A stretch of 50,654 bases of DNA from an uncultured PS1 clade bacterium (GTDB lineage Bacteria > Pseudomonadota > Alphaproteobacteria > MED-G09), in the NCBI GenBank assembly GCA_902533755.1, contig CACANC010000006.1, forward strand, positions 1 to 50,654, read 5' to 3'. The notes beneath the pieces were generated by a model, which was not told where the DNA came from, ran no database searches, and saw only the letters and a list, made by a program, of their open reading frames with translations. Shown piece by piece: positions 28,577-37,498 of the stretch. Both the position numbers and the translations under genes were made by a program. Within the stretch, counting starts at the first letter, position 1. Each line of letters starts with the position of its first letter.

Positions 28577-28593
28577 TTGCAATTTAATTGCAA
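28577..28593. promoter_or_regulatory. Palindromic operator candidate upstream of the ferritin gene
   Basis: TTGCAATTTAATTGCAA is a perfect 8-1-8 inverted repeat. On the minus strand it lies just upstream of CAGACA, 17 bases, and TATAAG with an extended-10 TG (TGTTATAAG). A dimeric regulator of the MarR or a related type could bind; the identity is unknown. Confidence 0.5.
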
Positions 28594-28601
28594 AAACTAA
28601 A

Positions 28602-29276
28602 TTATTTAGAATTGTTTATTCTTTTTGAAAATCCAAAAGATAGTGAGAATACTGTCGCAACTGACATAAATGCTATAAATTTTTGTATTGTAGCAGAAGT
28701 AATCATTGCTTCTTTGTTTGATAAGGGATTTTCTCCAAAATTTAAGTAAATAACATATGCAGTAACAAGAAATAAAAATGAGGCTATAACAGCTATATAT
28801 TTTATACTCAAAGAGCTTCTTAGAAAGACTATTAAATAAATTAACGATGCAGGAATCATTAATCTAAAAGAGTTAAGAGCAAAAAACACATGAAGATCAA
28901 AAAAAACATCGTAAGGCGTAAAACCAACACCAGCAAAAAACATCGACCCGATAAAGAAAAATAAAGAGCCTACAATTGCTAAAATAAAGGTAGGCTTATT
29001 TTCCTTAAATAAAATGGGAACGAACAAAAAAGAAATGCCGATAAAGAAAAAAAGTAACATTGATAAATTAAAAAAAATCGAGGATATAATATTATCTTCA
29101 CCTGAATGAGATTCTAATCCGCCTAAATCACTTAAAAAATTATGAGTAAATGAATATCCCGATTGAGCAGTATCATGAATATTTCCACCTGGATAAAAAT
29201 AAGAGGCAATAATAATTGCAACTACAAAAAAAATTGTAACAAATCTTATTACTTTAACTGTCCAAAAATTTATCAT
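28602..29276 (-). CDS. DUF998-like integral membrane protein
   Basis: The 224-residue protein has about six membrane helices. Short conserved segments, SYFYPGG and NFLSDLGG in the first loop, match the DUF998 family pattern; the function of that family is not established. I use the ATG at 29274-29276; an in-frame TTG nine codons earlier would overlap the end of the glutathione transferase gene by 14 bp. It follows that gene on the same strand. Confidence 0.7.
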   Translation of the reverse strand: MINFWTVKVIRFVTIFFVVAIIIASYFYPGGNIHDTAQSGYSFTHNFLSDLGGLESHSGEDNIISSIFFNLSMLLFFFIGISFLFVPILFKENKPTFILAIVGSLFFFIGSMFFAGVGFTPYDVFFDLHVFFALNSFRLMIPASLIYLIVFLRSSLSIKYIAVIASFLFLVTAYVIYLNFGENPLSNKEAMITSATIQKFIAFMSVATVFSLSFGFSKRINNSK

Positions 29277-29289
29277 CAGAAGATAGCTT

Positions 29290-29901
29290 CTATTGCATTT
29301 CAATAGCTATTTTAAAGGCTGGTCTATTTGTAATATTTTCAACATATTTTTTAAGATTACTCATTTCATCTGGGATACAACCCATTCTATTACTCATAAA
29401 ACATGCATGACCAAGCATAATATCTGCAGCAGAAAAATTACCAATCAAATATTCTTTTCCTGCAAGCGCTTCATCAACAGGAGCCAATGATTTTGTCAGC
29501 AATCTTTGTGCTTGTCCTAATGCAGTTTCATCTCTCCTTTCAGGAGGAAGAAGAATTGTCTGAACAACAATAGTATTAATTGGAGGCATTACCATGCCTT
29601 CGCAATAATGAAACCATTGTAAAAAATCAGGATAATTCGTGTCATCTGAAGAAGGCTTTAATCCTCCATTTTTATGTCTTTCCAGAACATATTCTACTAT
29701 CGCACCAGACTCATAAATTCTAATATCGCCATCATCAAGAACTGGTATTCTTCCTAGAGGATGTCTTTTTCTATGTTCATCTGACTTTAAGTCACTTGGA
29801 TGAAAAGCCATATTATTAACTTCATAAGGAAGAGATAATTCTTCTAACAACCATATAATTCTGCCGGCTCTAGAATTTGGAGCAAAATGAACTTTGAGCA
29901 T
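29290..29901 (-). CDS. Glutathione S-transferase
   Basis: The 203-residue protein has an N-terminal thioredoxin-like domain (1-77: SRAGRIIWLLEEL, HPLGRIPVLDDGD, and YESGAIVEYV with the glutathione-gamma-glutamate-binding E-S) and an all-helical C-terminal domain with the N-capping box YLIGNFSAADIML. The class and substrate are unknown. AAGGA precedes the ATG. Together with gshA this shows a working glutathione system. Confidence 0.92.
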   Translation of the reverse strand: MLKVHFAPNSRAGRIIWLLEELSLPYEVNNMAFHPSDLKSDEHRKRHPLGRIPVLDDGDIRIYESGAIVEYVLERHKNGGLKPSSDDTNYPDFLQWFHYCEGMVMPPINTIVVQTILLPPERRDETALGQAQRLLTKSLAPVDEALAGKEYLIGNFSAADIMLGHACFMSNRMGCIPDEMSNLKKYVENITNRPAFKIAIEMQ

Positions 29902-30010
29902 AATTTTAATCCTTTTTTGATAATATTTATTTTATTTAGTAATTTTGTTAATCTGATTGAAAGATTAATGAAAAAAAAGATTTTTACAAATAATTTATAG
30001 GAGATTTAAA

Positions 30011-30421
30011 ATGATTGGACCATTAAATCATGTTGGCGTTGCAGTACCATCAATAGAAAAAGCTATTGAAACATATAAAAACTTATATAACGCAACTGAT
30101 ATTACAGAAATTGGTGAAATGACCGACCAGGGTGTAAGATTTTGCTTTGTTAATCTTCCAAATAGTCAAATCGAGCTGATAGAGCCTCTAGGGGATGGCT
30201 CACCAATTCAAAATTTCCTAGATAAAAATCCCAAAGGGGGACAACATCATATTTGTTTCGAAGTTAAAGATATTCATGAGGCAAAAATTGAAATGGAGGA
30301 AAAAGGAGCTACAGTTTTAAATGAACCAAGAATTGGTGCGCATGGTACCCCTATAATCTTTATTCATCCTAAAGATTCTGATGGCGTATTAATTGAATTA
30401 ATGGAAACTCCAAAAAATTAA
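30011..30421 (+). CDS. mce: Methylmalonyl-CoA epimerase
   Basis: This 136-residue vicinal-oxygen-chelate protein converts (S)- to (R)-methylmalonyl-CoA, a step in the breakdown of propionyl-CoA. The metal-binding signature is clear: LNHVGVAVPSIEKA at the start, GQHHICFEVKDI in the middle, and GVLIELME at the end, with glutamate and histidine ligands. TAGGAG lies 7 bases before the ATG. No mutase or propionyl-CoA carboxylase gene is in the window. Its stop overlaps that of the phytase gene (TTAA). Confidence 0.92.
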   Translation: MIGPLNHVGVAVPSIEKAIETYKNLYNATDITEIGEMTDQGVRFCFVNLPNSQIELIEPLGDGSPIQNFLDKNPKGGQHHICFEVKDIHEAKIEMEEKGATVLNEPRIGAHGTPIIFIHPKDSDGVLIELMETPKN

Positions 30422-31482
30422 TCCAAAAAAATTTCTACTATTTGCTTAACTGGAACTAATTTAAAGTTTTGATTAATTTTTTTTGCTTGTAAAGAAACCC
30501 CATCCAAATCAAAGGTTGCCATGTTCATATCGTCTTGAGCAATTAATATACCAGATTCATATTCTTCATTAATATAACCAGTATAAATTTCAATTCCATC
30601 TGTTCTTGAGACACCATCAATTTCATTATCTTTACCAATTGAAAATCTTCCTATGAATTTATTCTTATTGCTTAAATTATAAACTGGAAAATCACTTGAT
30701 CCCTGAGATGATGCTATTAATAATTTACCTTCAGGATGATTTAATATGGCTAAGCCTTCAGTATCACCATTTATTTGGCCGCCATTTTCTTTTATACTAT
30801 CTATTATCTTTATTTCATTATCTTTTGGTTCAGCATCAATATAATAAACACCAGAATTTTTATCTTCTTGAGCGAAATATAAAATTCCACTTTCATCATC
30901 AACAACACAACCTTCTGAAGTTGAATCTGTCCTAATTTCCCGAACTAATTGTGTTTTAATAGGAAAGAAATTAAGTACTCTGTACTGATTAATAGTAAGC
31001 GTTATAGCATCGCTAACAAAAATATAAGTAGCTTTAGATTTACTGCTTTTATACATACAAAGACCATAAACACCTTCAAGATTTGTCTTAAATTCATTTT
31101 TATTTAATTTTTCAATTATTCCATCTTCATTAATCAGATAGATTATTATTGAATTATTACTTGCATTTGAACCTGCTAATATAGAAAAGTTTTTCGCACC
31201 AAAACTATAACCACTTCTGCTATCAATATTATTAATTTTTCCAGAAGGAATAAACTGCATCCTTTTTCCACTTAATGAAAATGAATGGAGTCCTGATTTT
31301 TTATCGGTTCCAAAAATAACACTTTTTGAAGGATCTTTCTGATTGTACCAAAAAGCTGGATCATCAGCTGCATCACCAGAAGTAAACACAGGTTCTGTTT
31401 CATCTTTTGGATAAATAATTATTTCTGAGGCTGAAACCTTAGAAAAAAATAAAATCAATAGAAATAATACACTTCTTACCAT
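30418..31482 (-). CDS. Secreted beta-propeller phytase (3-phytase family)
   Basis: The 354-residue protein starts with a signal peptide (about residues 1-18). The segment DDPAFWYNQKDPSKSVIFGT, and later GLHSFSLSGKRMQ and NNIDSRSGYSF, match the first blades of beta-propeller phytases, which release phosphate from phytate in a calcium-dependent way. It would act in the periplasm or outside the cell. It is the only evident phosphorus-acquisition gene here; the TonB receptor gene lies upstream on the same strand, with a terminator between. Confidence 0.85.
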   Translation of the reverse strand: MVRSVLFLLILFFSKVSASEIIIYPKDETEPVFTSGDAADDPAFWYNQKDPSKSVIFGTDKKSGLHSFSLSGKRMQFIPSGKINNIDSRSGYSFGAKNFSILAGSNASNNSIIIYLINEDGIIEKLNKNEFKTNLEGVYGLCMYKSSKSKATYIFVSDAITLTINQYRVLNFFPIKTQLVREIRTDSTSEGCVVDDESGILYFAQEDKNSGVYYIDAEPKDNEIKIIDSIKENGGQINGDTEGLAILNHPEGKLLIASSQGSSDFPVYNLSNKNKFIGRFSIGKDNEIDGVSRTDGIEIYTGYINEEYESGILIAQDDMNMATFDLDGVSLQAKKINQNFKLVPVKQIVEIFLD

Positions 31483-31540
31483 CTACAATGATTTATCATC
31501 AATTAAATGATTAATCTATAATAGATAAATGAAATTTAAT

Positions 31541-31572
31541 AAAAAAAAGAGGCAGCTTTCACTGCCTCTTTT
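31541..31572 (-). terminator. Rho-independent terminator after the TonB receptor gene
   Basis: On the minus strand a 9-bp perfect stem, AAGAGGCAG/CTGCCTCTT, with a 6-base loop, is followed by a run of eight T. It separates the receptor gene from the phytase gene. It could also work weakly in the other direction. Confidence 0.9.
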
Positions 31573-31592
31573 AAATAAAGATTCTTATTAAA

Positions 31593-34034
31593 TTATCTTT
31601 GATAAGATAATTTTAGCGCAATAGTTCTTCCTGGTTTAATATAAGCATATCTATCACCAGCAAAACCAGCTTCTGTACCTGCGCCACCTCCAGTTGAAGG
31701 TGCATCAGAACCTGAAGTTTGAATATATTCATCACCTAGGTTTCTACCAATAAGAGCTAATTTCCAGCCAGCAGCAGGAGAAGATAAACTTATACCTGCA
31801 TCAACAGTATTGTACCTTGGTTGTTTAATGTCTGGAATAGTGTCGCTTAATCTATAATCATCAGATGCCTTAAGATTCATATTAAACCCAAGCTCAAGAC
31901 CGCTTCTTAAAATTGAATTATAGTTAATACCTAAATTTAATCTATTTTCAGGAGCTAGAGCTTTTTTACTACCATTAAGATTTTGTAGTGTTAGTCCGCC
32001 ATCTGGAACATTACAACCCTCTGAAGGTTTTTGACCACCTGCACAAGGACCAACAAATTTTACATAATTTGAATCGTTATAACCATATGCAGCAGTTAAT
32101 CTTAATCCATCAATTAATGGAGGAAGGTAAGCTACTTGTATTTCTAAACCTCTTGATTCAGACTCTTCAGCATTTAGAGTTCTATAAGCAAATGTAGCAG
32201 CGTTAAAGTAATTAAGCTGAAGATCATCATAAGTGTAATCGTAAATATCAAAATTCACTTCAAGACTTCCGTCGTTTAGAAGAGCTTTTATACCAGCTTC
32301 AAAACCACTAACTTTTTCAGGTTGATATGTGATATCTCCAAGTGGATCTGCATTTAAAGTGCTGTCAATTGATCCGTTATCAAAACCACCAGACTTCCAA
32401 CCTTCTTTGTAAGCTAGAAAATATGTAAGTGTTTCGGAAGGCTGATATCGGAAAGTTACTTCTGGGACAAAATCATCAAATGATTGATCAGCAGCTAGTG
32501 TTCTTCCTTCAATAAATAAGAAACCGAAAACAGGGTTAACATATGGTTGAATAAAATATGAATCTTTAGATTCATCGATATAACGACCACCAGCTGTTAA
32601 TTGCATAGTATCATTTATATCCCAGCGCAGTTCACCATAAACAGAGAAGGTTTCTCCATCAGTTTCTGAAATTTTATCATATGCAACATATCTATTAGTT
32701 GGATCAGCAGCAGAATTTTCAGCACCTGCAAAAATAACTTCCTGTGCAAAATATCTTTCTGTTTCCTGCCAATATCCGCCTAGAGCCCAGTTAAGTGATC
32801 CACCACCAGTAGAAACTAACTTTAGTTCTAGAGATAAATTTTCAAAATCATTAACTTCACCAGCAAAACAACTTGTATTTGAGTTGTAATCACAATCAAT
32901 AACCCAAGCTACATTTTGTTCATGAGAATTCAAAATTGCTCTTAGTTGAGCTGTATCAAAATCATGTGTGAAATCTGCAGTGTAAATTTTTGACTCATAG
33001 GTTTCACCTAACTCTCCACCAAATTGCCCTGTTATTTCATAAGCTGCAGCGGGAACAGTTGGTATATTGTTAAAACCTGTAGCTCTATCTTTTTTACACT
33101 CACCTCCAGTTGGAAGAGGATTTGCTACTCCTCCAGTGTTTATTTGGGGAATATCACCTAGATAACAGTCAAATAATTCAGCCATAGTAACTGAAGCCAT
33201 AGATTTATCAGCAAAACTTGCCTTAAGCTTCAAAGTTGATCTATCGCCAAGATCTCCTTTAATAGTTAGTCTTTGATAGGACTCTTCGCTTGCAGGAAAA
33301 TATTTGGTTGTTGGTTCAGGGTTTTCATGTGCTGTAGGAGCAAAACCATTAGCTGCATCAACAGTAGTATAAATTGTGTCAGTTGCAGTATTTTTAAACC
33401 AACCTTTATCCATTTCGCTCTCATAAACAGCCAAACGTGCGCCCCAGTTATCACTTATAGGTCCTGATATCACAAATTCATATGTATCTGACTCATATTC
33501 AAATTCATGTGTTACGCTTCCTGAAATTTCAAATTCATCACCTGGGTCATTAGTTACAATAGAAACAGCACCTGCAGTAGCATTTTTACCAAAGTAAAGA
33601 GCTTGAGGACCTTTTAGAATTGCAACCTGGTTTGTATCAAATAATCCTTCATTAATAACTCTTCCTTGAGGAAAATAAACACCATCTATCATAACAGCAA
33701 CTGATTGCTCAATACCTAAACTACCAGGACTAGATGCAATACCTCTAATTGCTATTTGAACTCCACTACCACTATTGATACGATTAATTTCAAGTGATGC
33801 AGATGACGCAGCTATATCATCAAGAGAATTAATATTAAGATTCTCCATTTCTTCTTCACTATAGGCAGTAATTGCAACAGGTATATCCCTTATAGATTCC
33901 TCTGTAGCACGAGCCGTAACGACAATTTCTTCAATAGATGAAGAAAGTGAACTTACATCAGAATCTTGAGCATTAATTGAAAAAGCAAAAAATACTGAAA
34001 ATACTGAAATAACCAGTTTCTTTATGTTTAACAT
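31593..34034 (-). CDS. TonB-dependent outer-membrane receptor
   Basis: The 813-residue protein has a signal peptide (about 1-22), the TonB-box-like EEIVVTARA (35-43), a plug domain (VAIRGIASSPG is near residue 95; ILKGPQALYFGKNATAG is near residue 137) and a C-terminal beta barrel ending in an aromatic-poor strand IALKLSYQR. TonB receptors move large or scarce compounds across the outer membrane. The substrate is not known; gene order next to Rieske oxygenases suggests an organic compound, not only iron. A GGGGAGGG ribosome-binding site precedes the ATG. It shares its upstream region with the divergent SnoaL-Rieske operon. Confidence 0.93.
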   Translation of the reverse strand: MLNIKKLVISVFSVFFAFSINAQDSDVSSLSSSIEEIVVTARATEESIRDIPVAITAYSEEEMENLNINSLDDIAASSASLEINRINSGSGVQIAIRGIASSPGSLGIEQSVAVMIDGVYFPQGRVINEGLFDTNQVAILKGPQALYFGKNATAGAVSIVTNDPGDEFEISGSVTHEFEYESDTYEFVISGPISDNWGARLAVYESEMDKGWFKNTATDTIYTTVDAANGFAPTAHENPEPTTKYFPASEESYQRLTIKGDLGDRSTLKLKASFADKSMASVTMAELFDCYLGDIPQINTGGVANPLPTGGECKKDRATGFNNIPTVPAAAYEITGQFGGELGETYESKIYTADFTHDFDTAQLRAILNSHEQNVAWVIDCDYNSNTSCFAGEVNDFENLSLELKLVSTGGGSLNWALGGYWQETERYFAQEVIFAGAENSAADPTNRYVAYDKISETDGETFSVYGELRWDINDTMQLTAGGRYIDESKDSYFIQPYVNPVFGFLFIEGRTLAADQSFDDFVPEVTFRYQPSETLTYFLAYKEGWKSGGFDNGSIDSTLNADPLGDITYQPEKVSGFEAGIKALLNDGSLEVNFDIYDYTYDDLQLNYFNAATFAYRTLNAEESESRGLEIQVAYLPPLIDGLRLTAAYGYNDSNYVKFVGPCAGGQKPSEGCNVPDGGLTLQNLNGSKKALAPENRLNLGINYNSILRSGLELGFNMNLKASDDYRLSDTIPDIKQPRYNTVDAGISLSSPAAGWKLALIGRNLGDEYIQTSGSDAPSTGGGAGTEAGFAGDRYAYIKPGRTIALKLSYQR

Positions 34035-34058
34035 TCTGTTCCCTCCCCAGGTATATTC

Positions 34059-34135
34059 AAATTAATTAATAATTATTAATATTATTGGAAATTAAAGAAA
34101 AATATATAAAATGTAAAATAATTATTAATTAATTT
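34059..34135. repeat. Perfect 19-bp inverted repeat in the divergent receptor/oxygenase promoter region
   Basis: The arm 34059-34077 (AAATTAATTAATAATTATT) is exactly the reverse complement of 34117-34135, with a 39-bp spacer. The right arm abuts the -35 box of the SnoaL-Rieske operon. Each arm contains smaller palindromes (ATTAATTAAT, AATAATTATT). It is pure A/T, so chance is not excluded, but it could be a pair of sites for one regulator acting on both genes. Confidence 0.5.
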
Positions 34136-34165
34136 TGATTTGGCTTAATTTTATTAGATTATAAT
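34135..34165 (+). promoter_or_regulatory. Promoter of the SnoaL-Rieske operon
   Basis: TTGATT (34135-34140), a 19-base spacer and TATAAT (34160-34165) are found. The -10 lies in a 15-bp element, TTTATTAGATTATAA (34150-34164), repeated exactly before the next Rieske gene. The start near 34171 would give a leader that begins with the AGGGGG ribosome-binding site. Confidence 0.55.
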
Positions 34166-34180
34166 AATTTAGGGGGAAAA

Positions 34181-34591
34181 ATGGCTTTTATTGGTCCATT
34201 TGAAGACAGATTAGCAATTCATGAATTAGTTATGGTTTATGGCGATGCCGTAACTAGAAAGGATTCTGATGACTGGGGGTCAACTTGGGATGAAAATGCA
34301 ATATGGAGCGTTCCTAATTTTCCAGGATTAGAAAAAGTTGAAGGAAGAAAAGAAATAGTTAAAAAGTGGGAGGAAGCAATGGAAAATTATAAGTATATTG
34401 TTTTCACAGCCCTTTTAGGTTCCTTAGATATAAATGGTAATAAGGCTTCAGGTACTACCTATACAATTGAAGTGAGCACAGATATTGAAGAGAAAAAATC
34501 TCAAATTCATGGTCAATATCTTGATGAATTTATAAAAAAAGGAAATAAATGGTTTTTCCTAAAAAGAACATTTTCAATTTTACATGATTAA
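34181..34591 (+). CDS. SnoaL/NTF2-fold protein paired with a Rieske oxygenase
   Basis: The 136-residue protein belongs to the SnoaL-like/NTF2 fold. It shares many positions with the product at 42657-43055, for example DDWGSTWDENAIWSVP and INGNKAS. The beta subunits of ring-hydroxylating oxygenases have the same fold, so it may be a beta-subunit-like partner of the Rieske protein that follows 17 bp later; this is an inference. AGGGGG lies 4 bases before the ATG. It could also be an enzyme in its own right (isomerase or hydrolase). Confidence 0.8.
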   Translation: MAFIGPFEDRLAIHELVMVYGDAVTRKDSDDWGSTWDENAIWSVPNFPGLEKVEGRKEIVKKWEEAMENYKYIVFTALLGSLDINGNKASGTTYTIEVSTDIEEKKSQIHGQYLDEFIKKGNKWFFLKRTFSILHD

Positions 34592-34608
34592 TAAAAATAA
34601 AGGTAACT

Positions 34609-35958
34609 ATGAGTATTGATTTAAAAAAAGAAAGAGAAAAAATCGTTAGTGGATCAGCTAATGTATTTTATGATGAAGAAGTTAAAATTACTGGAGAAAG
34701 ATACACATCTCATAGCTTTATGGAAAAAGAGATGGATAAAGTTTGGGCCAAAGTCTGGAATATTGGAGGCTGGAGTAATGAAATTCCCGAGTCAGGCGAT
34801 TACATAACCCATGAAATAGGCCGTGAATCTATTTTAATGGTAAGGCAGGAAGATAATTCTATAAAGGCTTTCCATAATGTTTGCCCTCACAGAGGAAATA
34901 GACTAGTTCATGATGATAATGGTTCTTCTCCAAGTTTTACATGCACTTATCATGGATGGAAATTCAACAATGAGGGTATTCTTGTTTATGCTCAGGATGA
35001 GGATGACTTTCCTCAAGGAAATCCTTGTGGAAAAATTAATCTAACTGAAATTCCTTGTAAAATTTATGGTGGTTTTATTTGGTATAATATGGATGAAAAC
35101 TGTACTCCTTTATTTGATTTTTTAGGAGAAGTAAAAAAATACTTCGATATGCATGACCTTAACGGTATGAAAAGAGTTTATTATAAAGTCAGTGAAGTGC
35201 CTTTTAACTGGAAAGCATTAAGAGATAATTTTAATGAGTCTTATCATTTGCCAATGACTCACCCTCAAATTATCGATTACTTTGATGATGATTACAAAAA
35301 CACTGATTTTGAACTTTTTAATACCGGCCACAATTTAATGAAAATGAAAGGATGCCTCCCCTCTTTAAGGGATAAAGGCACTTTCGAAATGAATGAAAAA
35401 CTTGAAGGCGATTTATTAAATTGGAACTTAAACCCAAAAGATTTTGATGGTAAGGCTCATTTGGTAAGAGAGGCCTTACAAAAACAAAAAAGAAAGTTAG
35501 GATCTAAAAGAGGTTTCGACCACTTTGAAAGAATGCCAGATGCTTGGTTAACTGATGCATTTCATTTTAATATTTTTCCAGGTACATCAATAACATTTAC
35601 TGCTGAGGTTTGTACTCTTCAAAGAACTGAACCTCATCCTACCGACCCTAATAAATCAATATATGATCATTGGCAAATGGCTCTAAGAGCAACAGACTCG
35701 GAAAATCCTGAAACCAATCCCACAATGTTGGTTGCTAGTCCAGAAGATATGGTTGAATGGAAAGAGGTTGATAAGCATGTTGTTATATTTGGCGAAGAAA
35801 CATTAAGTGATGTTGCAGATCAAGATCTTGATAGGTCAAGTGCACAACAATTGGGTTTTCATTCAAGGGGTTTTAAGGGAGCATACCTATCCGGACAAGA
35901 AAACAGAGTTCAACAATTTCATAATTTCATAGATAGATATATCTATGATAAGTTGTAA
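34609..35958 (+). CDS. Rieske non-haem-iron oxygenase alpha subunit (A)
   Basis: The 449-residue protein has a Rieske 2Fe-2S site, C92-x-H94 (CPHRG) and C112-x2-H115 (CTYHGW), and a mononuclear-iron site with H213 and H218 in NFNESYHLPMTH. The residue bridging the two centres is E210, where classic dioxygenases such as naphthalene dioxygenase have Asp. These enzymes hydroxylate or demethylate organic substrates with O2 and electrons from a reductase, which is not in the window. It follows its SnoaL-like partner by 17 bp. Confidence 0.93.
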   Translation: MSIDLKKEREKIVSGSANVFYDEEVKITGERYTSHSFMEKEMDKVWAKVWNIGGWSNEIPESGDYITHEIGRESILMVRQEDNSIKAFHNVCPHRGNRLVHDDNGSSPSFTCTYHGWKFNNEGILVYAQDEDDFPQGNPCGKINLTEIPCKIYGGFIWYNMDENCTPLFDFLGEVKKYFDMHDLNGMKRVYYKVSEVPFNWKALRDNFNESYHLPMTHPQIIDYFDDDYKNTDFELFNTGHNLMKMKGCLPSLRDKGTFEMNEKLEGDLLNWNLNPKDFDGKAHLVREALQKQKRKLGSKRGFDHFERMPDAWLTDAFHFNIFPGTSITFTAEVCTLQRTEPHPTDPNKSIYDHWQMALRATDSENPETNPTMLVASPEDMVEWKEVDKHVVIFGEETLSDVADQDLDRSSAQQLGFHSRGFKGAYLSGQENRVQQFHNFIDRYIYDKL

Positions 35959-35979
35959 AAATATATTTTTTTTGTAAAA

Positions 35980-35995
35980 TTTATTAGATTATAAA
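35980..35995 (+). promoter_or_regulatory. Second copy of the TTTATTAGATTATAA promoter element
   Basis: The 15-bp element at 35980-35994 is identical to 34150-34164 and includes a TATAAA -10 box (35990-35995). It lies in the 59-bp gap before the second Rieske gene, 22 bases before the ATG. It suggests that this gene has its own start site, used together with that of the operon upstream. No good -35 is visible. Confidence 0.5.
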
Positions 35996-36017
35996 AGAAA
36001 TTTTTTTAGGGGAAAAA

Positions 36018-37451
36018 ATGGATAAAATAGTCAAACACCCATCAGTATTAGACGGTAAGAATCCAAATGAATTAAGAGGCGACTCAATAACTAATGATCG
36101 ATATTTTTGTAAAGATTTTATGGATAAAGAATGGAGCCATATGTGGACAAAAGTATGGTTAATAGCTGGAAGAGAAATACAAATTGAAGAACCAGGTGAT
36201 TATATTGTTCATGATTTAGTTAAAGAATCCGTTATCATTGTAAGGCAAAAAGATGGGTCTATAAGGGGTTTCTACAATAGCTGTGCGCATCGAGGTCAAA
36301 GACTAGTTGAATGCGATAGCTCACAAGACTCTTTTCGTTGCCCTTATCATGATTGGCAGTTTGGATTAAATGGCGATGTAATAAGTGTTCCTGATGAAGA
36401 TGATTATCCTCAAGGAAGTCCAGTAGGAAAAAGAAAGTTAGTCGAAGTTAGAGTTGATACATGGGATGGTTTCATTTTTTACACGATGAGTGATGAGGCT
36501 CCTGATCTTATGGATTATTTAGATCCAATTCCTGAGATATATAAAAATCACAATTTTAAAGATCAAATTAGAGCTCAATGGGTTAGAGTTGAGCTGGATG
36601 TTAATTGGAAATTCTTTTGCGATAATTTTAATGAGTCATATCATACTCGATTTGTACATCCTCAGGTACCTTCTGTAATTGACCAAGATCATTTTACTTC
36701 AAGATATGAAATGTTTCCAAAAGGTCATGCGAGAATAATTCAAATGGGTCGTCCATCATTAAGAGATAAAGTGAACGAAGATGAAGATCATCCGTTCAAA
36801 ATGATACTTGAAAGTTGGGGAGTTGATGTGAGTCAGTATCCTGATTATGAAACATTATCTGAGCAAGGTTGGACAGATCTAAAAAAAGCAAAAAGAAAAT
36901 TATATAAAGAAAAAGGTTACCATCATTATGAAAACCTATCTGATGAAGAGTTAACAGAAAGCCCTTTTCAATTTATTTTTCCAAATATTGCTATGGGTGT
37001 ACAAGCAGATGGCTGCATTCTCTTAAACTGGTTTCCACATCCAACTGATCCAGAAAAATGTTTTTTTGATCTATGGGATATGGGATATCCAATTGGTGGA
37101 TCAGCAAAAGGTATAGGTAAAACAGGCAGAGAAAACGATCAAGCATTTACCTCAACTTCTGCAGGCATAGGTAAAAAAGATGAAGCTAACGATCAAGAAT
37201 TTCTTAGTCGCACTAAAGTAAACCCAGTTAAACTTCAAGAAGTTGAATTAGATTTTAGAGATTATGACGGCGGCAAAGGAGTTGAAGACTTATGGGATCA
37301 TGTCGTTTATCAAGATTGGCAACTTACTGATGGTTTAAGAAGAGGTGTAAGATCAAAAGGATACCAAGAGCCTTATCTTGCAGCTCAAGAAACGAGAGTT
37401 AGATACTTTCATGAAACACTACATGATTATCTAAATGGAAAAGAACCCTAA
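36018..37451 (+). CDS. Rieske non-haem-iron oxygenase alpha subunit (B)
   Basis: The 477-residue protein has Rieske ligands C89, H91, C108 and H111 (CPYHDW) and iron ligands H209 and H214 in DNFNESYHTRFVH, with E206 as the bridging residue. It is related to protein A but not a recent copy. Residues 365-395 hold a 13-residue tandem repeat (GIGK....NDQ.F, period 18) not seen in the other three oxygenases of the window. AGGGG lies 6 bases before the ATG. A terminator follows the gene. The substrate is unknown. Confidence 0.93.
   Translation: MDKIVKHPSVLDGKNPNELRGDSITNDRYFCKDFMDKEWSHMWTKVWLIAGREIQIEEPGDYIVHDLVKESVIIVRQKDGSIRGFYNSCAHRGQRLVECDSSQDSFRCPYHDWQFGLNGDVISVPDEDDYPQGSPVGKRKLVEVRVDTWDGFIFYTMSDEAPDLMDYLDPIPEIYKNHNFKDQIRAQWVRVELDVNWKFFCDNFNESYHTRFVHPQVPSVIDQDHFTSRYEMFPKGHARIIQMGRPSLRDKVNEDEDHPFKMILESWGVDVSQYPDYETLSEQGWTDLKKAKRKLYKEKGYHHYENLSDEELTESPFQFIFPNIAMGVQADGCILLNWFPHPTDPEKCFFDLWDMGYPIGGSAKGIGKTGRENDQAFTSTSAGIGKKDEANDQEFLSRTKVNPVKLQEVELDFRDYDGGKGVEDLWDHVVYQDWQLTDGLRRGVRSKGYQEPYLAAQETRVRYFHETLHDYLNGKEP
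37110..37202 (+). repeat. Imperfect 54-bp tandem repeat inside Rieske gene B
   Basis: Two copies encode GIGKTGRENDQAF and GIGKKDEANDQEF, separated by TSTSA. The period is 54 bp, so the frame is kept. Shared residues are GIGK and NDQ-F. The segment is polar and glycine-rich, probably a surface loop in the catalytic domain. Confidence 0.75.
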
Positions 37452-37453
37452 TA

Positions 37454-37481
37454 AAAAAAGCGCCTAAATAGACGCTTTTTT
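37454..37481. terminator. Bidirectional terminator between Rieske gene B and the membrane-protein pair
   Basis: AAAAAAGCG (37454-37462) pairs with CGCTTTTTT (37473-37481) around a 10-base loop. T runs on both strands let it stop transcription from either side. It is the only clear terminator between two convergent genes in the window. Confidence 0.8.
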
Positions 37482-37498
37482 CATAAATTTAAAAAAAA

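Noticed and set aside
28577-28593. The palindrome as a terminator for the DUF998-like gene
   Set aside because: The one-base centre would not allow a hairpin loop without opening several pairs, the stem is mostly A/T, and no T run follows.
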